Below are positions 29,600 to 39,333 of a stretch of 64,000 nucleotides of DNA, one piece after another. Below the pieces are notes generated by a model. The model was not told where the DNA came from and did not search any database. It saw only the letters and a list, made by a program, of their open reading frames with translations. Made by a program: the position numbers and the translations under genes. This stretch comes from Entomomonas sp. E2T0 (GTDB lineage: Bacteria; Pseudomonadota; Gammaproteobacteria; Pseudomonadales; Pseudomonadaceae): assembly GCF_025985425.1 (NCBI RefSeq), contig NZ_CP094972.1, positions 2,232,001 through 2,296,000 of the forward strand, in the 5' to 3' direction. Each line of letters opens with the position of its first letter. Within the stretch, counting starts at the first letter, position 1.

Positions 29600-32110
29600 T
29601 TAAACTTCCTTTTCAATACATAGATGTACATCAACAATTTCGTTTGTAGCCGAATAAAATATTCTAGTACAACCTTCTTTGTCTGTGAGACCTTCTAGGC
29701 TAGTACCATCTTCAAAATAAGCGATATATTCTGTACTTGCATAAGGTTTTTGTTCATCATCCAAAAATTGAAAACGAACATTATTTTTTTGTTCTATCTC
29801 AGGATTAGTCAACATTGTTTCTTCTGTATCTTGATTATCGTCTAATATAAGATGAACATCTACATCATCAGCCTCCCCACTATAAAAAACTTTGGTGTAT
29901 CCATCTTTATCAGTGACACCTTGAGTTGTATTACCATCAGGTAAATAAGCAATGTATGGTGTATTAGCATAAGGTTTCTGCATATTATCTTTAAATTGAA
30001 ATCTAAGATTATTAGAGTTCTGAACATAAGGCAGTAATGAAACAGGGGGAGCCGATACCATTTCTACAGCTTTGGTTTTATTTAACGGAGCTAAAGGTAC
30101 AGCAGGGGAACCTTCCATAGGTACACCCCCTGTCCACTGTGGGGTAGTCATCCATATACCTGCTGGATTTAATACTATATGTTGACCACCTGCTTTTAGT
30201 GTTAAGGATAAGCCACCATCAATGACACACTGCATACCCGCTTTCAGGTGAATTTCCTGACCTGCTTCAGTCGTTAATATCGTCCCAATCGTGGTATGTT
30301 CTGTTTGTTCTACCGTCTTATAATCATTCATTAGAATCTGTGTTTTACGATCTAATTGAGTTAAATGATGTTCTTCACTTTCATTCTTGGTATAACGGTT
30401 CTTTTTAATCGTTTCGCTATGTTCATTATTTACTTGAAGGTGTGAGTTATTATTAACTTGTACAGTGTGGTTATTTTTAGTCAGCTGATCAAAATCTTTT
30501 TGTGCTTGCACAAAGATTTGTTCTTCACCAGCTTTATCTTCTATCCTAAATTCATTAGAACCAACACCACCTTGAGACGAACTGGTTTTAAATACCGATC
30601 GGGTTTTGTGAGCAGGTAACTCATAAGGGACTTTATTCACGCCATTATGTAGTGCTCCCACCACAATAGGAAAATCAGGGTCTCCTTCCTCATACTCCAC
30701 TAAAACCTCCATGCCCACACGAGGTATGATAACGCTGCCATATCCCTTATGCGCCCAGTTAGAAGCGACCCTTACCCAATGAGACGAGTTTTCGTCATAA
30801 TTGCCTTCTCTGTCCCAATGGCATTGAATTTTAACTCGACCATATTCATCGCAATAAATTTCCTCACCTGCTGCACCTGTTACAATGGCTGTTTGAGTGC
30901 CTAATACTTTAGGTTTTGGATAAAGTTTAGCAGGGCGGTAAGGTACATCACGCGGAGAAAGCACCATGACATTACGATAGCCTTGTGAAAAATCTTCCAA
31001 AGGAAATTGTAATGATTCTGAAGCAGGGTAGTTAAAGTACTTATCTAATTGACTGGCTGAAGTATTATTAGCTGTACCTACATCACCAAAGGCTTCTAAA
31101 ACGCTAGGTTGCTTACCTGCATGACGGATCTCACGAATTAGCCAGGGCTGTTCAGTATCTTTTAGGGGATGATCAACAATAGAAATAAATAACCCTGCAT
31201 GTAAACCAATCACATCGCCATAGGCTTCGGCTAATACCTGAGTAGCTCTTAGACGCTCTATTTCGATCTTAGCAAGCTGATCGGCTCTATTCTTATCTAA
31301 GTGTCTACTGGGATAATCATAACTCTCTAATAAGGGTTCTAAGGCTTTATTGGCTTTATCACTTAGTATACCTTGAGAGTTACCTTCAGGAGTCTTCATA
31401 TTAGCAAAATTATAATTTCTAAAAGACACTTCCGTAGTACAACTGGATAAAGCTATATCAAAAGTCTTAATCACCCGTTCATTAGCAACAAACCCCGTAT
31501 CACTGGCATACTTAATTGCTTGTGACAAACTAGAAAAGAATGGATTAGCATCAGCAAAGGTTAATTGATGACCCGATAACGAATGAGAAAAGAAATAAAA
31601 GATCCCTACAGATTCGGCTAAATGATTAATAAACTCATAATCTGATTGATCGTACTGCGTACAATACTCAAGGGTAGGATAAGTTTCTTTCAGCTTAAAA
31701 GAAAAATCGTGTCCTTCAGCTAACCCATATTCAGAAAGAACAACACTAATAATCTCTGGTACTGTCTTATCACGAAATACCCGTTGATTAACACGTTTCT
31801 TAAGGTGGGAGAGGGTAGGCGTAAGTACAACTTTAAACGTAGTATAATGATTACCTACAGCGGCTCGTTTGACGTTTTGAATAATGCCATGAATACCAGT
31901 GTTTTTACTGCTATCAAAGGATAAAAAAGCAGGTTTACTTAATAACTGAGTAATATCAAAACGTAAATGATCACAGACTAAAATTATCTCAACAGCATAA
32001 TCACTAGAGATCGCTTCTATGCCATCAAACGATAAAACTTGCAAGTTTGCACTCGAATCAAGGCCTTGTACATCGAAATTAAAATGACTCGTGTTTGCAG
32101 GTTCAAACAT
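29600..32110 (-). CDS. vgrG: VgrG, T6SS spike protein with duplicated C-terminal beta domain
   Basis: An 836-residue T6SS tail-spike (VgrG/TssI). gp27-like domain (about 1-370) with RVFRDKTVPEIISVVLSEYG and FINHLAESVGIFYFF, then the gp5-like OB fold (YGRVKIQCHWDREGNY, VGALHNGVNKVPYELP) and the needle repeat region. After residue 690 come two tandem copies of a small beta domain, each with RFQF-x-D-x-x-QKPYA, YIAY-x-x-DG, a GVTDKDGYTKVFYS / GLTDKEGCTRIFYS segment and DVHL, like the transthyretin-type tips that load effectors. The start is ATG 32110 because AGGAG lies 6 bp upstream; earlier frames read through the leader. Two tip copies match the two effector genes that follow. Confidence 0.93.
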   Translation of the reverse strand: MFEPANTSHFNFDVQGLDSSANLQVLSFDGIEAISSDYAVEIILVCDHLRFDITQLLSKPAFLSFDSSKNTGIHGIIQNVKRAAVGNHYTTFKVVLTPTLSHLKKRVNQRVFRDKTVPEIISVVLSEYGLAEGHDFSFKLKETYPTLEYCTQYDQSDYEFINHLAESVGIFYFFSHSLSGHQLTFADANPFFSSLSQAIKYASDTGFVANERVIKTFDIALSSCTTEVSFRNYNFANMKTPEGNSQGILSDKANKALEPLLESYDYPSRHLDKNRADQLAKIEIERLRATQVLAEAYGDVIGLHAGLFISIVDHPLKDTEQPWLIREIRHAGKQPSVLEAFGDVGTANNTSASQLDKYFNYPASESLQFPLEDFSQGYRNVMVLSPRDVPYRPAKLYPKPKVLGTQTAIVTGAAGEEIYCDEYGRVKIQCHWDREGNYDENSSHWVRVASNWAHKGYGSVIIPRVGMEVLVEYEEGDPDFPIVVGALHNGVNKVPYELPAHKTRSVFKTSSSQGGVGSNEFRIEDKAGEEQIFVQAQKDFDQLTKNNHTVQVNNNSHLQVNNEHSETIKKNRYTKNESEEHHLTQLDRKTQILMNDYKTVEQTEHTTIGTILTTEAGQEIHLKAGMQCVIDGGLSLTLKAGGQHIVLNPAGIWMTTPQWTGGVPMEGSPAVPLAPLNKTKAVEMVSAPPVSLLPYVQNSNNLRFQFKDNMQKPYANTPYIAYLPDGNTTQGVTDKDGYTKVFYSGEADDVDVHLILDDNQDTEETMLTNPEIEQKNNVRFQFLDDEQKPYASTEYIAYFEDGTSLEGLTDKEGCTRIFYSATNEIVDVHLCIEKEV

Positions 32111-32237
32111 AGGTACTCCTGTAATTCTTATCCTAAACTGTTGACCCATTATACTACACAAATATATTAAAAATATGTATTTAGTGTAAAAAAATGATGT
32201 ATTTTATGTGTTAATTGGATGACTGAGAGGAATCAAT

Positions 32238-32798
32238 ATGAAAGTAGCTGTTATACATAAAGTAAAAGCAATAGATGATGAAACATTTAACTTTCTTGCA
32301 AAATATGAGCCTAAGTTTAGTGAAGAAAATGAAGTTCAGCGTGCTATTAATAGCTTTACAATTTTATGGATGATCTTTGAACAGTACTTTTTCGATAAAA
32401 ATCCTCCACCCCACACAAGTCAATCTGATCAAATTACGAATATAGTGAAGAAATGGAGTAGTAGTAATCCATTGATAGATAATTTTTGGACTACAGAACT
32501 TCTTTATTTTAAAAATAGATATATTAAGACAAATGGTGGAACTACAGACTATTTTAGAAAATTACAACTTAGTTCTGAGTATTATAAGACATATGTTAAA
32601 AAGGTTTTATCAGGAGAGAGTAATGCTCCTAAAGATATACTTACTGCATTGTTATATATTATATTACGTTTTAGAAATAACTTGCTTCATGGTACTAAAT
32701 GGCCTTCAGGAATGGATCAAAAAGAAAACTTTGATACATGTTCGAGCTTACTAAGATCATGTTTAGAACGATTTAAATATAATGCAGAAACTAATTAA
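32238..32798 (+). CDS. HEPN-motif protein
   Basis: A 186-residue helical protein. Near the C terminus RFRNNLLHG contains R146-x4-H151, the R-x4-6-H motif of HEPN RNases, on a helix-rich background (ALLYIILRFRNNLLH), and an upstream acidic/hydrophobic helix SFTILWMIFEQYFF. HEPN proteins are often RNase toxins or abortive-infection effectors, though some lack activity. GAGAGGAATCA precedes the ATG. Divergent from vgrG and followed 11 bp later by a small acidic gene that could be its partner. Confidence 0.55.
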   Translation: MKVAVIHKVKAIDDETFNFLAKYEPKFSEENEVQRAINSFTILWMIFEQYFFDKNPPPHTSQSDQITNIVKKWSSSNPLIDNFWTTELLYFKNRYIKTNGGTTDYFRKLQLSSEYYKTYVKKVLSGESNAPKDILTALLYIILRFRNNLLHGTKWPSGMDQKENFDTCSSLLRSCLERFKYNAETN

Positions 32799-32809
32799 GA
32801 GAAGTAATT

Positions 32810-33007
32810 ATGGAAGATAAAGAAAAAACTTTACCTGTACTTGAAGTTATTAATTTAAAAGAGCCTGTCACAGTGCTAGATATTGTTCAGTCTGAAATAG
32901 TTTCTAAATGTCAGACATTACAACAAACTTATAATACAACACCATCAGTTATTAGTTATGTACAAGACTTGGACAAAGTACGACAAATACTTGCTGAAAC
33001 CCCATAA
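32810..33007 (+). CDS. small protein paired with the HEPN gene
   Basis: A 65-residue protein, MEDKEKTLPVLEVINLKEPV ..., acidic at the start with a helical C-terminal half (VQDLDKVRQILAETP). AGAGAAG precedes the ATG. Size and placement suit an antitoxin or accessory partner of the HEPN protein, but antitoxins of known HEPN systems (MNT type) are larger and carry a nucleotidyltransferase motif that is absent here. Confidence 0.45.
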   Translation: MEDKEKTLPVLEVINLKEPVTVLDIVQSEIVSKCQTLQQTYNTTPSVISYVQDLDKVRQILAETP

Positions 33008-33041
33008 ATAATTGAAATAAATAGGGTCCATATAAGCTCGT

Positions 33042-33272
33042 TTATTTTTTACTCTTTCTATATTCCCAAGGAACTAGGGTTTTTTGAGACCATAGACCAA
33101 CTTTATTATGTTTGGCTATAGCCTGTTCTTTATCATAGCCGCCATTTTTCTTAGCAAATGGATAATACCAAGCCATCCCTTGTTGAATCATATTTAAGTT
33201 AATATTAGTTAACCTTATACAACTTCCAATATGAGGGGAATCAGGGCAATTAGAGGGAATATGAATGTACAT
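33042..33272 (-). pseudogene. C-terminal piece of a thermonuclease (SNase-like) behind a vgrG-type leader
   Basis: A 76-codon frame. From residue 26 on it reads NLNMIQQGMAWYYPFAKKNG, then YDKEQAIAKHNKVGLWSQ and PWEYRKSKK, which is the C-terminal end of staphylococcal-nuclease-like proteins (an NLxMV-x-x-GMAW, AR-x-x-x-GLW, PWEWR pattern). The catalytic Arg/Glu region lies upstream in such enzymes and is missing. The first 24 residues (MYIHIPSNCPDSPHIGSC) do not belong to that family. The 100 bp before the ATG copy the vgrG leader. Probably a recombination remnant, perhaps of an effector gene. Confidence 0.6.
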
Positions 33273-33375
33273 AGGTATTTCTGTAATTTTTATTCTAAGG
33301 TTTTGATCTTTTTTACTATATAACTGTATTAAAAATAGGTATTTAGTGTAAAAAAATGGTATGTGTTATGTGTTA
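33272..33375 (-). repeat. second copy of the vgrG leader/promoter region
   Basis: The stretch aligns with 32110-32215 at roughly three positions in four. Shared parts include TAGGTA-TTCTGTAATT, ATTAAAAATA-GTATTTAGTG, TAAAAAAATG and TTATGTGTTAA, and the alignment starts exactly at the two ATG codons. The ribosome site is altered (AGAAAT instead of AGGAGT). Confidence 0.7.
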
Positions 33376-33599
33376 AAAATTCTTATCAATTTTTCTTGTG
33401 ATCCCTTCCTTATAGATTATAATTCAGGGGTAAGCTATTTTATCTTGATTTTGTAGAGTATTTATCCCTTGTTAATGTTTTTGCTACAGCTTTTCTTCAT
33501 TCGCTTCTTAGAAGCAGTTCCATTTTTATCTAGCTCAATGAATAAAATAGATATATTTAAACTTGACTCATGAGCATATAGGTTGCTAAAAAAATTATT

Positions 33600-36500
33600 A
33601 TGATTAAACAATTAAAATACATGGAAGGTAGTTCCAGCAAGTTTTGGAACATTGAGACGAAAGCAGATAGTTTTACTGTAACCTATGGAAAAATAGGAAC
33701 TCAAGGTGTTTCTAAAACAAAGCAGTTTGCTAGTGAGGCACTGTGTTTAAAAGAAGCAGAAAAGTTGATTGCTGAAAAAATTAAAAAAGGCTATTCAGAA
33801 TCTGGGGAAGTAACTTTAGTAGAAACTACAAATCAGACTATAGAGAATAAAAAACAGGTAGTTGATAAAAAGGAAGTTATTAGGTTATATGATCAAATTT
33901 TAGAAACCGATAATCTGCTAGGTTTATTAGATTTTTTACAAACCTATAGTAAAGGCCATGTAACTGAGCTTAAAAAGCATCTAAAAAAAGCCAGAAAGTA
34001 TTGGTTGGACGTTATTCAGTTAGAGCCTGTTTCAGCACAACCTAGAAAATTATTTGATACATCGCTTGAAAGTAGGTGGGGAACAAGAGGTAATGAAGTT
34101 ACTGAAAAAATTCTTTATTTAACGGCCTTAGCGTTGTTAGATGCTTCGGAAGCCAAATCATGGGAACTCATGATGGATTATCTAGCTAACCATAATGATC
34201 CAGATACATTATCTGTTTTACAATGGCGTAAACCTCAGTGGTTGAATGATTATTTGTTAGATATACGTAAGAGAAATCCATGGGCGACAGCCCCGCTTAA
34301 TTATCGTAAATTGCGATCATTAGAGGATAAGGGGTTAATACAGTATCAACCAGAACTATTTGCACTCACTGTGGCCGAGTATTATGGTTGGAGTACGAAT
34401 ATAAAGAGACATATGAAGTATATTGATTGGTTGTTATCAGATCAATATGCGTTAAGCCGTGATATTCCGTTATTGTTTATTTATGAAACTAAGATGCAGG
34501 CTAGCGTTTTCTGTTCAAAAGACAGTGATGATGATAGGGAGTACACTATTGCTTTTATTTATAAATATGATGAGAAGTATTTTAGTTTTTGGCAGTATGT
34601 ATTTAATTATATGCTGAATAAACAACTGATTGAGCGAATAGTTTTTTTTGAACAAACCTTATTAATCCAAAATAAAAATTGGGATGGGACATTAAAAACC
34701 TTTATACGACAACAAATTAAACTACATGAAATAACAGTAGAAGAAACATTAACACTACAAGAGATTTTATTTAGTTTATTAAGGTCTGACCAAAGTGCGG
34801 TAATTAATTTTACAGTTGATTTATTAAAACCAGTGTTATGGGAAAAAGGCTTTAAGTTAAGCGCGTTTTTAGATGAACTACCAGCGGTAATGATGCGTGA
34901 TGACTGTAAGGGAAGCATCAAAACTTTAATAATAGAACTCGATAAGTTAGCTAAAAAAGATCAAAGTCAACATCATATTTTATGCTTGTTGGTGGCTGAT
35001 GTTTTTGTTATCCCACAGCTTGCTCTGCAAGAAAGAGCCGCTAAATTTATTATAAAATATGGCGATGTAAAAAACACTGCACTTGTTGAAAAAATTCAAC
35101 TGTATCGGGAGCAGTTATTAGGTACATTAAAAATGCAATTGGCTGATTATTTAGTTTCTTTAGCATCGGCAATACCTGATGATATTTCGTCGCGTGATGT
35201 GTGCCACTATCAATATCAAATACCTTATGTGCAGTGTTTACAGCCAGATAATACAATTGCTTTGCCCACTAGTTGGGATGAGATACTTTATTTATTTGGC
35301 CATTTTATTCAGTCAACCGACCCTATTGATTCAGAGTTATTAATATATACTTTACTGTGTTGTCGTCACCTTTTTCCAGAGGATGCTGATAAACAACTTA
35401 AACCTTATATCAAGCAGCTTGGTAATATCCAAGGTATGCTTTATTTTCGTCACATTTTTGGGATGTGTTTTGCTTCACTCTTGGAGGACCCTACTAAAGA
35501 TTTTACTAATATTTATTGTATGGGATCAGCTCATATTATACTTAATCAAATGGAATATGTACGTCGTGGTATTAACAAAGAATACTGCTTACCACTGTTA
35601 TCTTTACCAACACATCAACCCTACTGGATTGATCCGAAAGTATTAGTGGAGCGGTTAATTGCCTATGAAAAACAACAACCCATTGATAAGATAGATTTAA
35701 GTATTGCTATTAGTAGAATGGTTCGAGAAAACACTCAAGAAGCATTAATCTTAGCAGAGCAACTTAGTGCAGAACTTGCTTTATTAATACGTTTTTGCCT
35801 AGCTGATAGTTCAGCTATTAAGCAGAGAAAGTCCGTAGATTTATTGACTGAAATAGTTAATAGAAAAGAAATACAGCTAATGGAAGGCGTTTGGGCTACC
35901 GCTGCTAGAACTTTTTATCCTGAGCACATTTTTGATGTATTTAATAATGGTGCATTATCAGCTATACCTTTTGTTCAAGAACCTTGGCAACCAAACTTTA
36001 ACTTAATTAAAGAAGCTAGTGGCTATTTTCAGGGAGAGATAACAGATGAAGTTATTAGATTAGTTTTTAAACTGCCTGCTTATCAAAAAGCTGTGGATAG
36101 TTTTTTGTATGCGATAGGCTATGATGGTGAATTTCATCAAGATAGAACCTATACTGATTTAGGTAGTCCTGGTGATGTACGTTACTATTGTAGCCTAATG
36201 CCTCAATATCAAGAATCTATTGCATTATTTATTATGAGATATAATGGTGAAAAAGCTGACTATAATGGCTATACCTTAAGAGAGTTTTTAGAAGCATCTT
36301 TTAATTTAACAGTTATTTATCGTAGTAATGGATTATGGGTATTGGCTTGTGGATTATTAAAGAAGCAAAAAGAAGTTCGCTTATTGGCTATTGAGTTAGT
36401 TATTCAATCTATTCAAGAGCAACGCCTTCCATTAGAGGAGCTAACGAAACGGTTAGTGATGCTTATTCGAGGTGGCTATGCCCCATTAGGACGTTTAGTA

Positions 36501-36764
36501 GAAGCATTAACTGCACTTAAAGATATTTCTGCTTTGCATAATAGTGCGTTGTTGCAATGGCTTGAAATCATATTTAAGAGAATGGCAAAGAAAGCAGAGC
36601 TTCCGAATAATTTTAAAAAACTATTAGAACTATATTTTGATCTACTAGTACGCTTACAGACTTCACCCAGTGATGAATTATTGCCTATTTTAAAACAATG
36701 GCAAGAGCATAAGTCACTCAGTAGCTTACTCAAAAAAATTAGCCAGTTAAATGGGACGGTATAA
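33600..36764 (+). CDS. WGR-domain protein, MolR/DUF4132-like
   Basis: A 1054-residue protein. Residues 1-68 form a WGR domain (KYMEGSSSKFWNIETKADSF, YGKIGTQGVSKTKQFASEAL). The remainder is a large helical, HEAT-like scaffold (for example RLLAIELVIQSIQEQRLPLE near residue 920) reminiscent of MolR/YehI-type proteins. In other bacteria WGR proteins work with SWIM, MoxR and VWA proteins encoded nearby in a system of unclear purpose. The stop codon shares a base with the ATG of the SWIM gene, so translation is coupled. Family assignment beyond WGR is tentative. Confidence 0.75.
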   Translation: MIKQLKYMEGSSSKFWNIETKADSFTVTYGKIGTQGVSKTKQFASEALCLKEAEKLIAEKIKKGYSESGEVTLVETTNQTIENKKQVVDKKEVIRLYDQILETDNLLGLLDFLQTYSKGHVTELKKHLKKARKYWLDVIQLEPVSAQPRKLFDTSLESRWGTRGNEVTEKILYLTALALLDASEAKSWELMMDYLANHNDPDTLSVLQWRKPQWLNDYLLDIRKRNPWATAPLNYRKLRSLEDKGLIQYQPELFALTVAEYYGWSTNIKRHMKYIDWLLSDQYALSRDIPLLFIYETKMQASVFCSKDSDDDREYTIAFIYKYDEKYFSFWQYVFNYMLNKQLIERIVFFEQTLLIQNKNWDGTLKTFIRQQIKLHEITVEETLTLQEILFSLLRSDQSAVINFTVDLLKPVLWEKGFKLSAFLDELPAVMMRDDCKGSIKTLIIELDKLAKKDQSQHHILCLLVADVFVIPQLALQERAAKFIIKYGDVKNTALVEKIQLYREQLLGTLKMQLADYLVSLASAIPDDISSRDVCHYQYQIPYVQCLQPDNTIALPTSWDEILYLFGHFIQSTDPIDSELLIYTLLCCRHLFPEDADKQLKPYIKQLGNIQGMLYFRHIFGMCFASLLEDPTKDFTNIYCMGSAHIILNQMEYVRRGINKEYCLPLLSLPTHQPYWIDPKVLVERLIAYEKQQPIDKIDLSIAISRMVRENTQEALILAEQLSAELALLIRFCLADSSAIKQRKSVDLLTEIVNRKEIQLMEGVWATAARTFYPEHIFDVFNNGALSAIPFVQEPWQPNFNLIKEASGYFQGEITDEVIRLVFKLPAYQKAVDSFLYAIGYDGEFHQDRTYTDLGSPGDVRYYCSLMPQYQESIALFIMRYNGEKADYNGYTLREFLEASFNLTVIYRSNGLWVLACGLLKKQKEVRLLAIELVIQSIQEQRLPLEELTKRLVMLIRGGYAPLGRLVEALTALKDISALHNSALLQWLEIIFKRMAKKAELPNNFKKLLELYFDLLVRLQTSPSDELLPILKQWQEHKSLSSLLKKISQLNGTV

Positions 36765-38116
36765 TGATTACTGATACTCATATAAATTACCCTACACCGT
36801 CACGCATTAGTTATAGTGATAACCAAACAGATATTGCCTTGTCCCACCAAGCCGAGCTGCCAGAGATAGACAGAATACCGAGCTTTTTTAAAGGTTATTT
36901 AATTGATCCAGCCACTACAGCAAAATGCTTAATGTTACTTTCTAAAGTAGTTAGGACTAGCTTTTTACCTATAGCACCGAGTTTGAGAGATCCCATTGTA
37001 TCTGCGGGTAGCGATCAATTAAGATTTGAAGCTTTTTCTTCCTGTAATGGTGTTTATGCGCGCTTAGATTTATTGGAGTCAGCCGTGGAAGGGCATTTTG
37101 TTGCAGAGGGTACCACCAATGTTGATTTTAATGATCCCATTTTAAATGCGTTAAGCCGTATTCAAAAAAATGAAAAAGTCGCTTTAGGTATCGGTCGTGA
37201 TGAAGTAACTTTAGAAACAGGACAAGAGCAGGTGACTGAGAAAAAAGTAAAACTGCCTGTCCGCTGGATTAAAGGGTTGACGACCGTACAGCTCAGTTTG
37301 GCTGAAATGAAACCAGTTTTTGTGCTAAATAAACTACAGAGTATGCAGTTGTTACAAGCTTTGCCCAAGGGACAAGTGAAGGGGGAGTTTTATATTATTA
37401 ACCGTGCCAATAAATTTGTCTTTACTCCCATTGCCTCTGCACAGGGAATACGTATTGGAGGCATACAACGTTTACAACTATTGGCAACATTACTACCTTT
37501 TTGTGATGAGTTAAGGATTTTTCAAAGTAATGATGACGCTCAAAGTGCTTGTTTTGTTGCTGACTTAGGGTGTATGCGCTTTACTTTGGCTTACTCGCCT
37601 GATTTATACCGTGGCTTTTCTGGTGAGGGAAAGGTATTAGATAGTCTAATAAATGATCCTTTGTTAGAAAGCGCTGATATTTTAGATTGGCTTGAGCAAG
37701 CTCATACCTTATTAAGTCCAAATCAAGCGTTTATCCCCAGTTTATTAGAACCTATCAAATTACCACTAGATAATCCTGATGGCTTAACTCAATCGTTATC
37801 AAGCATGGGATTATTAGGTTACGACTTGTATCAAGAACAGCATTATTTCCGTCGATTACCTTTTAAAATGGAAAATATTTTAGCCTTTAATCCTCGTTTA
37901 AAAAACGCTAAGCAATTAGTTGACGATAATCACGTTACCTTTATTAGCAAAGAGCCAGATAAAGTGATAGCAGAAGTTAGGCATAATGAATTAAGTTATC
38001 GAGTAACAATTGATCAATCAGCAGAACGCTGTACCTGCCTATGGTATTCCAAATATCAGGGGAAAAGAGGGGTGTGCAAACACGTTTTAGCTGTAAAAAT
38101 GCTTTCTAATAGATAG
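36764..38116 (+). CDS. SWIM zinc-finger protein
   Basis: A 450-residue protein ending in a SWIM finger: CTCLWYSKYQGKRGVCKH, the C-x-C...C-x-H pattern that binds zinc and contacts DNA or protein. The upstream 400 residues are mixed alpha/beta (LRFEAFSSCNGVYARLDLLE, LGYDLYQEQHYFRRLPFKME). Coupled to the WGR gene by TAATG. A WGR/SWIM pair is a known but poorly understood bacterial gene neighbourhood; here the expected MoxR/VWA partners are absent. Confidence 0.8.
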   Translation: MITDTHINYPTPSRISYSDNQTDIALSHQAELPEIDRIPSFFKGYLIDPATTAKCLMLLSKVVRTSFLPIAPSLRDPIVSAGSDQLRFEAFSSCNGVYARLDLLESAVEGHFVAEGTTNVDFNDPILNALSRIQKNEKVALGIGRDEVTLETGQEQVTEKKVKLPVRWIKGLTTVQLSLAEMKPVFVLNKLQSMQLLQALPKGQVKGEFYIINRANKFVFTPIASAQGIRIGGIQRLQLLATLLPFCDELRIFQSNDDAQSACFVADLGCMRFTLAYSPDLYRGFSGEGKVLDSLINDPLLESADILDWLEQAHTLLSPNQAFIPSLLEPIKLPLDNPDGLTQSLSSMGLLGYDLYQEQHYFRRLPFKMENILAFNPRLKNAKQLVDDNHVTFISKEPDKVIAEVRHNELSYRVTIDQSAERCTCLWYSKYQGKRGVCKHVLAVKMLSNR

Positions 38117-38238
38117 GTGTGGATGGGATAGTAGGCTATATGAAAATGCTTACTAGACAGATAAGTTGGATAGTACGCAATTTTATTCTTTAGAAAAAGA
38201 TTTATAAATTAAAAAGTGGTTATATAAGGGAAGCTAAG

Positions 38239-39327
38239 ATGAGTAAAAAAGAGTTAGAGCGTAAAATTAAAGAACAAGGAGGCATATTATTAAATCACAA
38301 AAGAAGTACTCATTTAGCTGTTACCCGCAATGGACTTTTTTTTGCATTAGTTATTGACAATACGGATGTTGTTGTCTGGGATGTATTAACACAAAAGCAA
38401 ATTTTTCTTTATAAAAATGTGGAGTGTAAAAAAAAGGAAGAGTTTATATATAGTATTGCCTTAACAGATGATGGTAAAAAACTAGCAGTTTATTATTCAG
38501 TAGAGGTTGATTATGAGGGATTCGGTTTTGCACAAGCTGAAATACTGATTATGAGCACAGCAACGGGTGATATTTTACAAACTATAGTGTGTCCTTTCTT
38601 TAGTACAAACAGTATTGCTTTTGACGAAACGGGGAGTTTCTTATTTGTTGCAAAAGAAGCATATCAACTTTTCTTTGATGAAAAATTAGAACAATGGCTA
38701 AAAACTCAACAGACTCCTTGGTTAGGAAATAGTGGGTTAGCTATATGGGATATTGAAACAGCACAATTACTGCATTGGTATGAGGCTCCCAAAGGTTTTG
38801 ATGTCAGAAGTATGACTACAGCACAAACAACAGATACCGTATTATTAACTTTTAATGCCCCAGGAAACTATTTTTCTGAACTGCAGGATATTTTATTTTA
38901 CTGGACAACTAATGGTCCTATTACGCTTACCACAGATCTCAGATATTGTGTTAGTTCTTTATCTCCTGATGGTGAAAAAATCTATTTAGTTGGGCGAAGA
39001 AACCGTCAGTGTATTTTTCAATTATTGGATAAAAGTGGTAATGTCTTAACAGAAAGAAATACATTAGAAGACCGTTCTACTCTTTTATGTGACTCCTATT
39101 GGCATTATGAGGGCAATAAAATTATTATGTTCTTTTGTGGCGGTGAGGTGTATGTGATTGATGCTAAAACATTAGAAGTTATAGAAACAATTCAATGTGG
39201 AGGTTTAGAAGAAAATTTTATCTACTTTACACCCCACAATTGGACAATTATCGCTGCAGAATATAATTTACTTTTGCCTACAGATCGAATGCATCTACTA
39301 GAAACGTTGATGCCAGATGAATTCTAA
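38239..39327 (+). CDS. WD40-like beta-propeller protein
   Basis: A 362-residue protein with repeated propeller-blade endings: VVVWDVLTQKQIFLYKN, EILIMSTATGDILQTI, LAIWDIETAQLLHWYEA, VYVIDAKTLEVIETIQ. Blade spacing is about 40-60 residues, so six or seven blades are likely. No signal peptide, so cytoplasmic. AAGGGAAG precedes the ATG. It follows the WGR/SWIM pair by 120 bp on the same strand and may belong with it as a scaffold (inference). Confidence 0.7.
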   Translation: MSKKELERKIKEQGGILLNHKRSTHLAVTRNGLFFALVIDNTDVVVWDVLTQKQIFLYKNVECKKKEEFIYSIALTDDGKKLAVYYSVEVDYEGFGFAQAEILIMSTATGDILQTIVCPFFSTNSIAFDETGSFLFVAKEAYQLFFDEKLEQWLKTQQTPWLGNSGLAIWDIETAQLLHWYEAPKGFDVRSMTTAQTTDTVLLTFNAPGNYFSELQDILFYWTTNGPITLTTDLRYCVSSLSPDGEKIYLVGRRNRQCIFQLLDKSGNVLTERNTLEDRSTLLCDSYWHYEGNKIIMFFCGGEVYVIDAKTLEVIETIQCGGLEENFIYFTPHNWTIIAAEYNLLLPTDRMHLLETLMPDEF

Positions 39328-39333
39328 TATCGT

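Noticed and set aside
33445-33600. Minus-strand frame with LFIELDKNGTASKKRMKKSC
   Set aside because: No start codon in a sensible place and no homology I recognise; it runs out of the WGR gene start. Could be a remnant, not strong enough to list.
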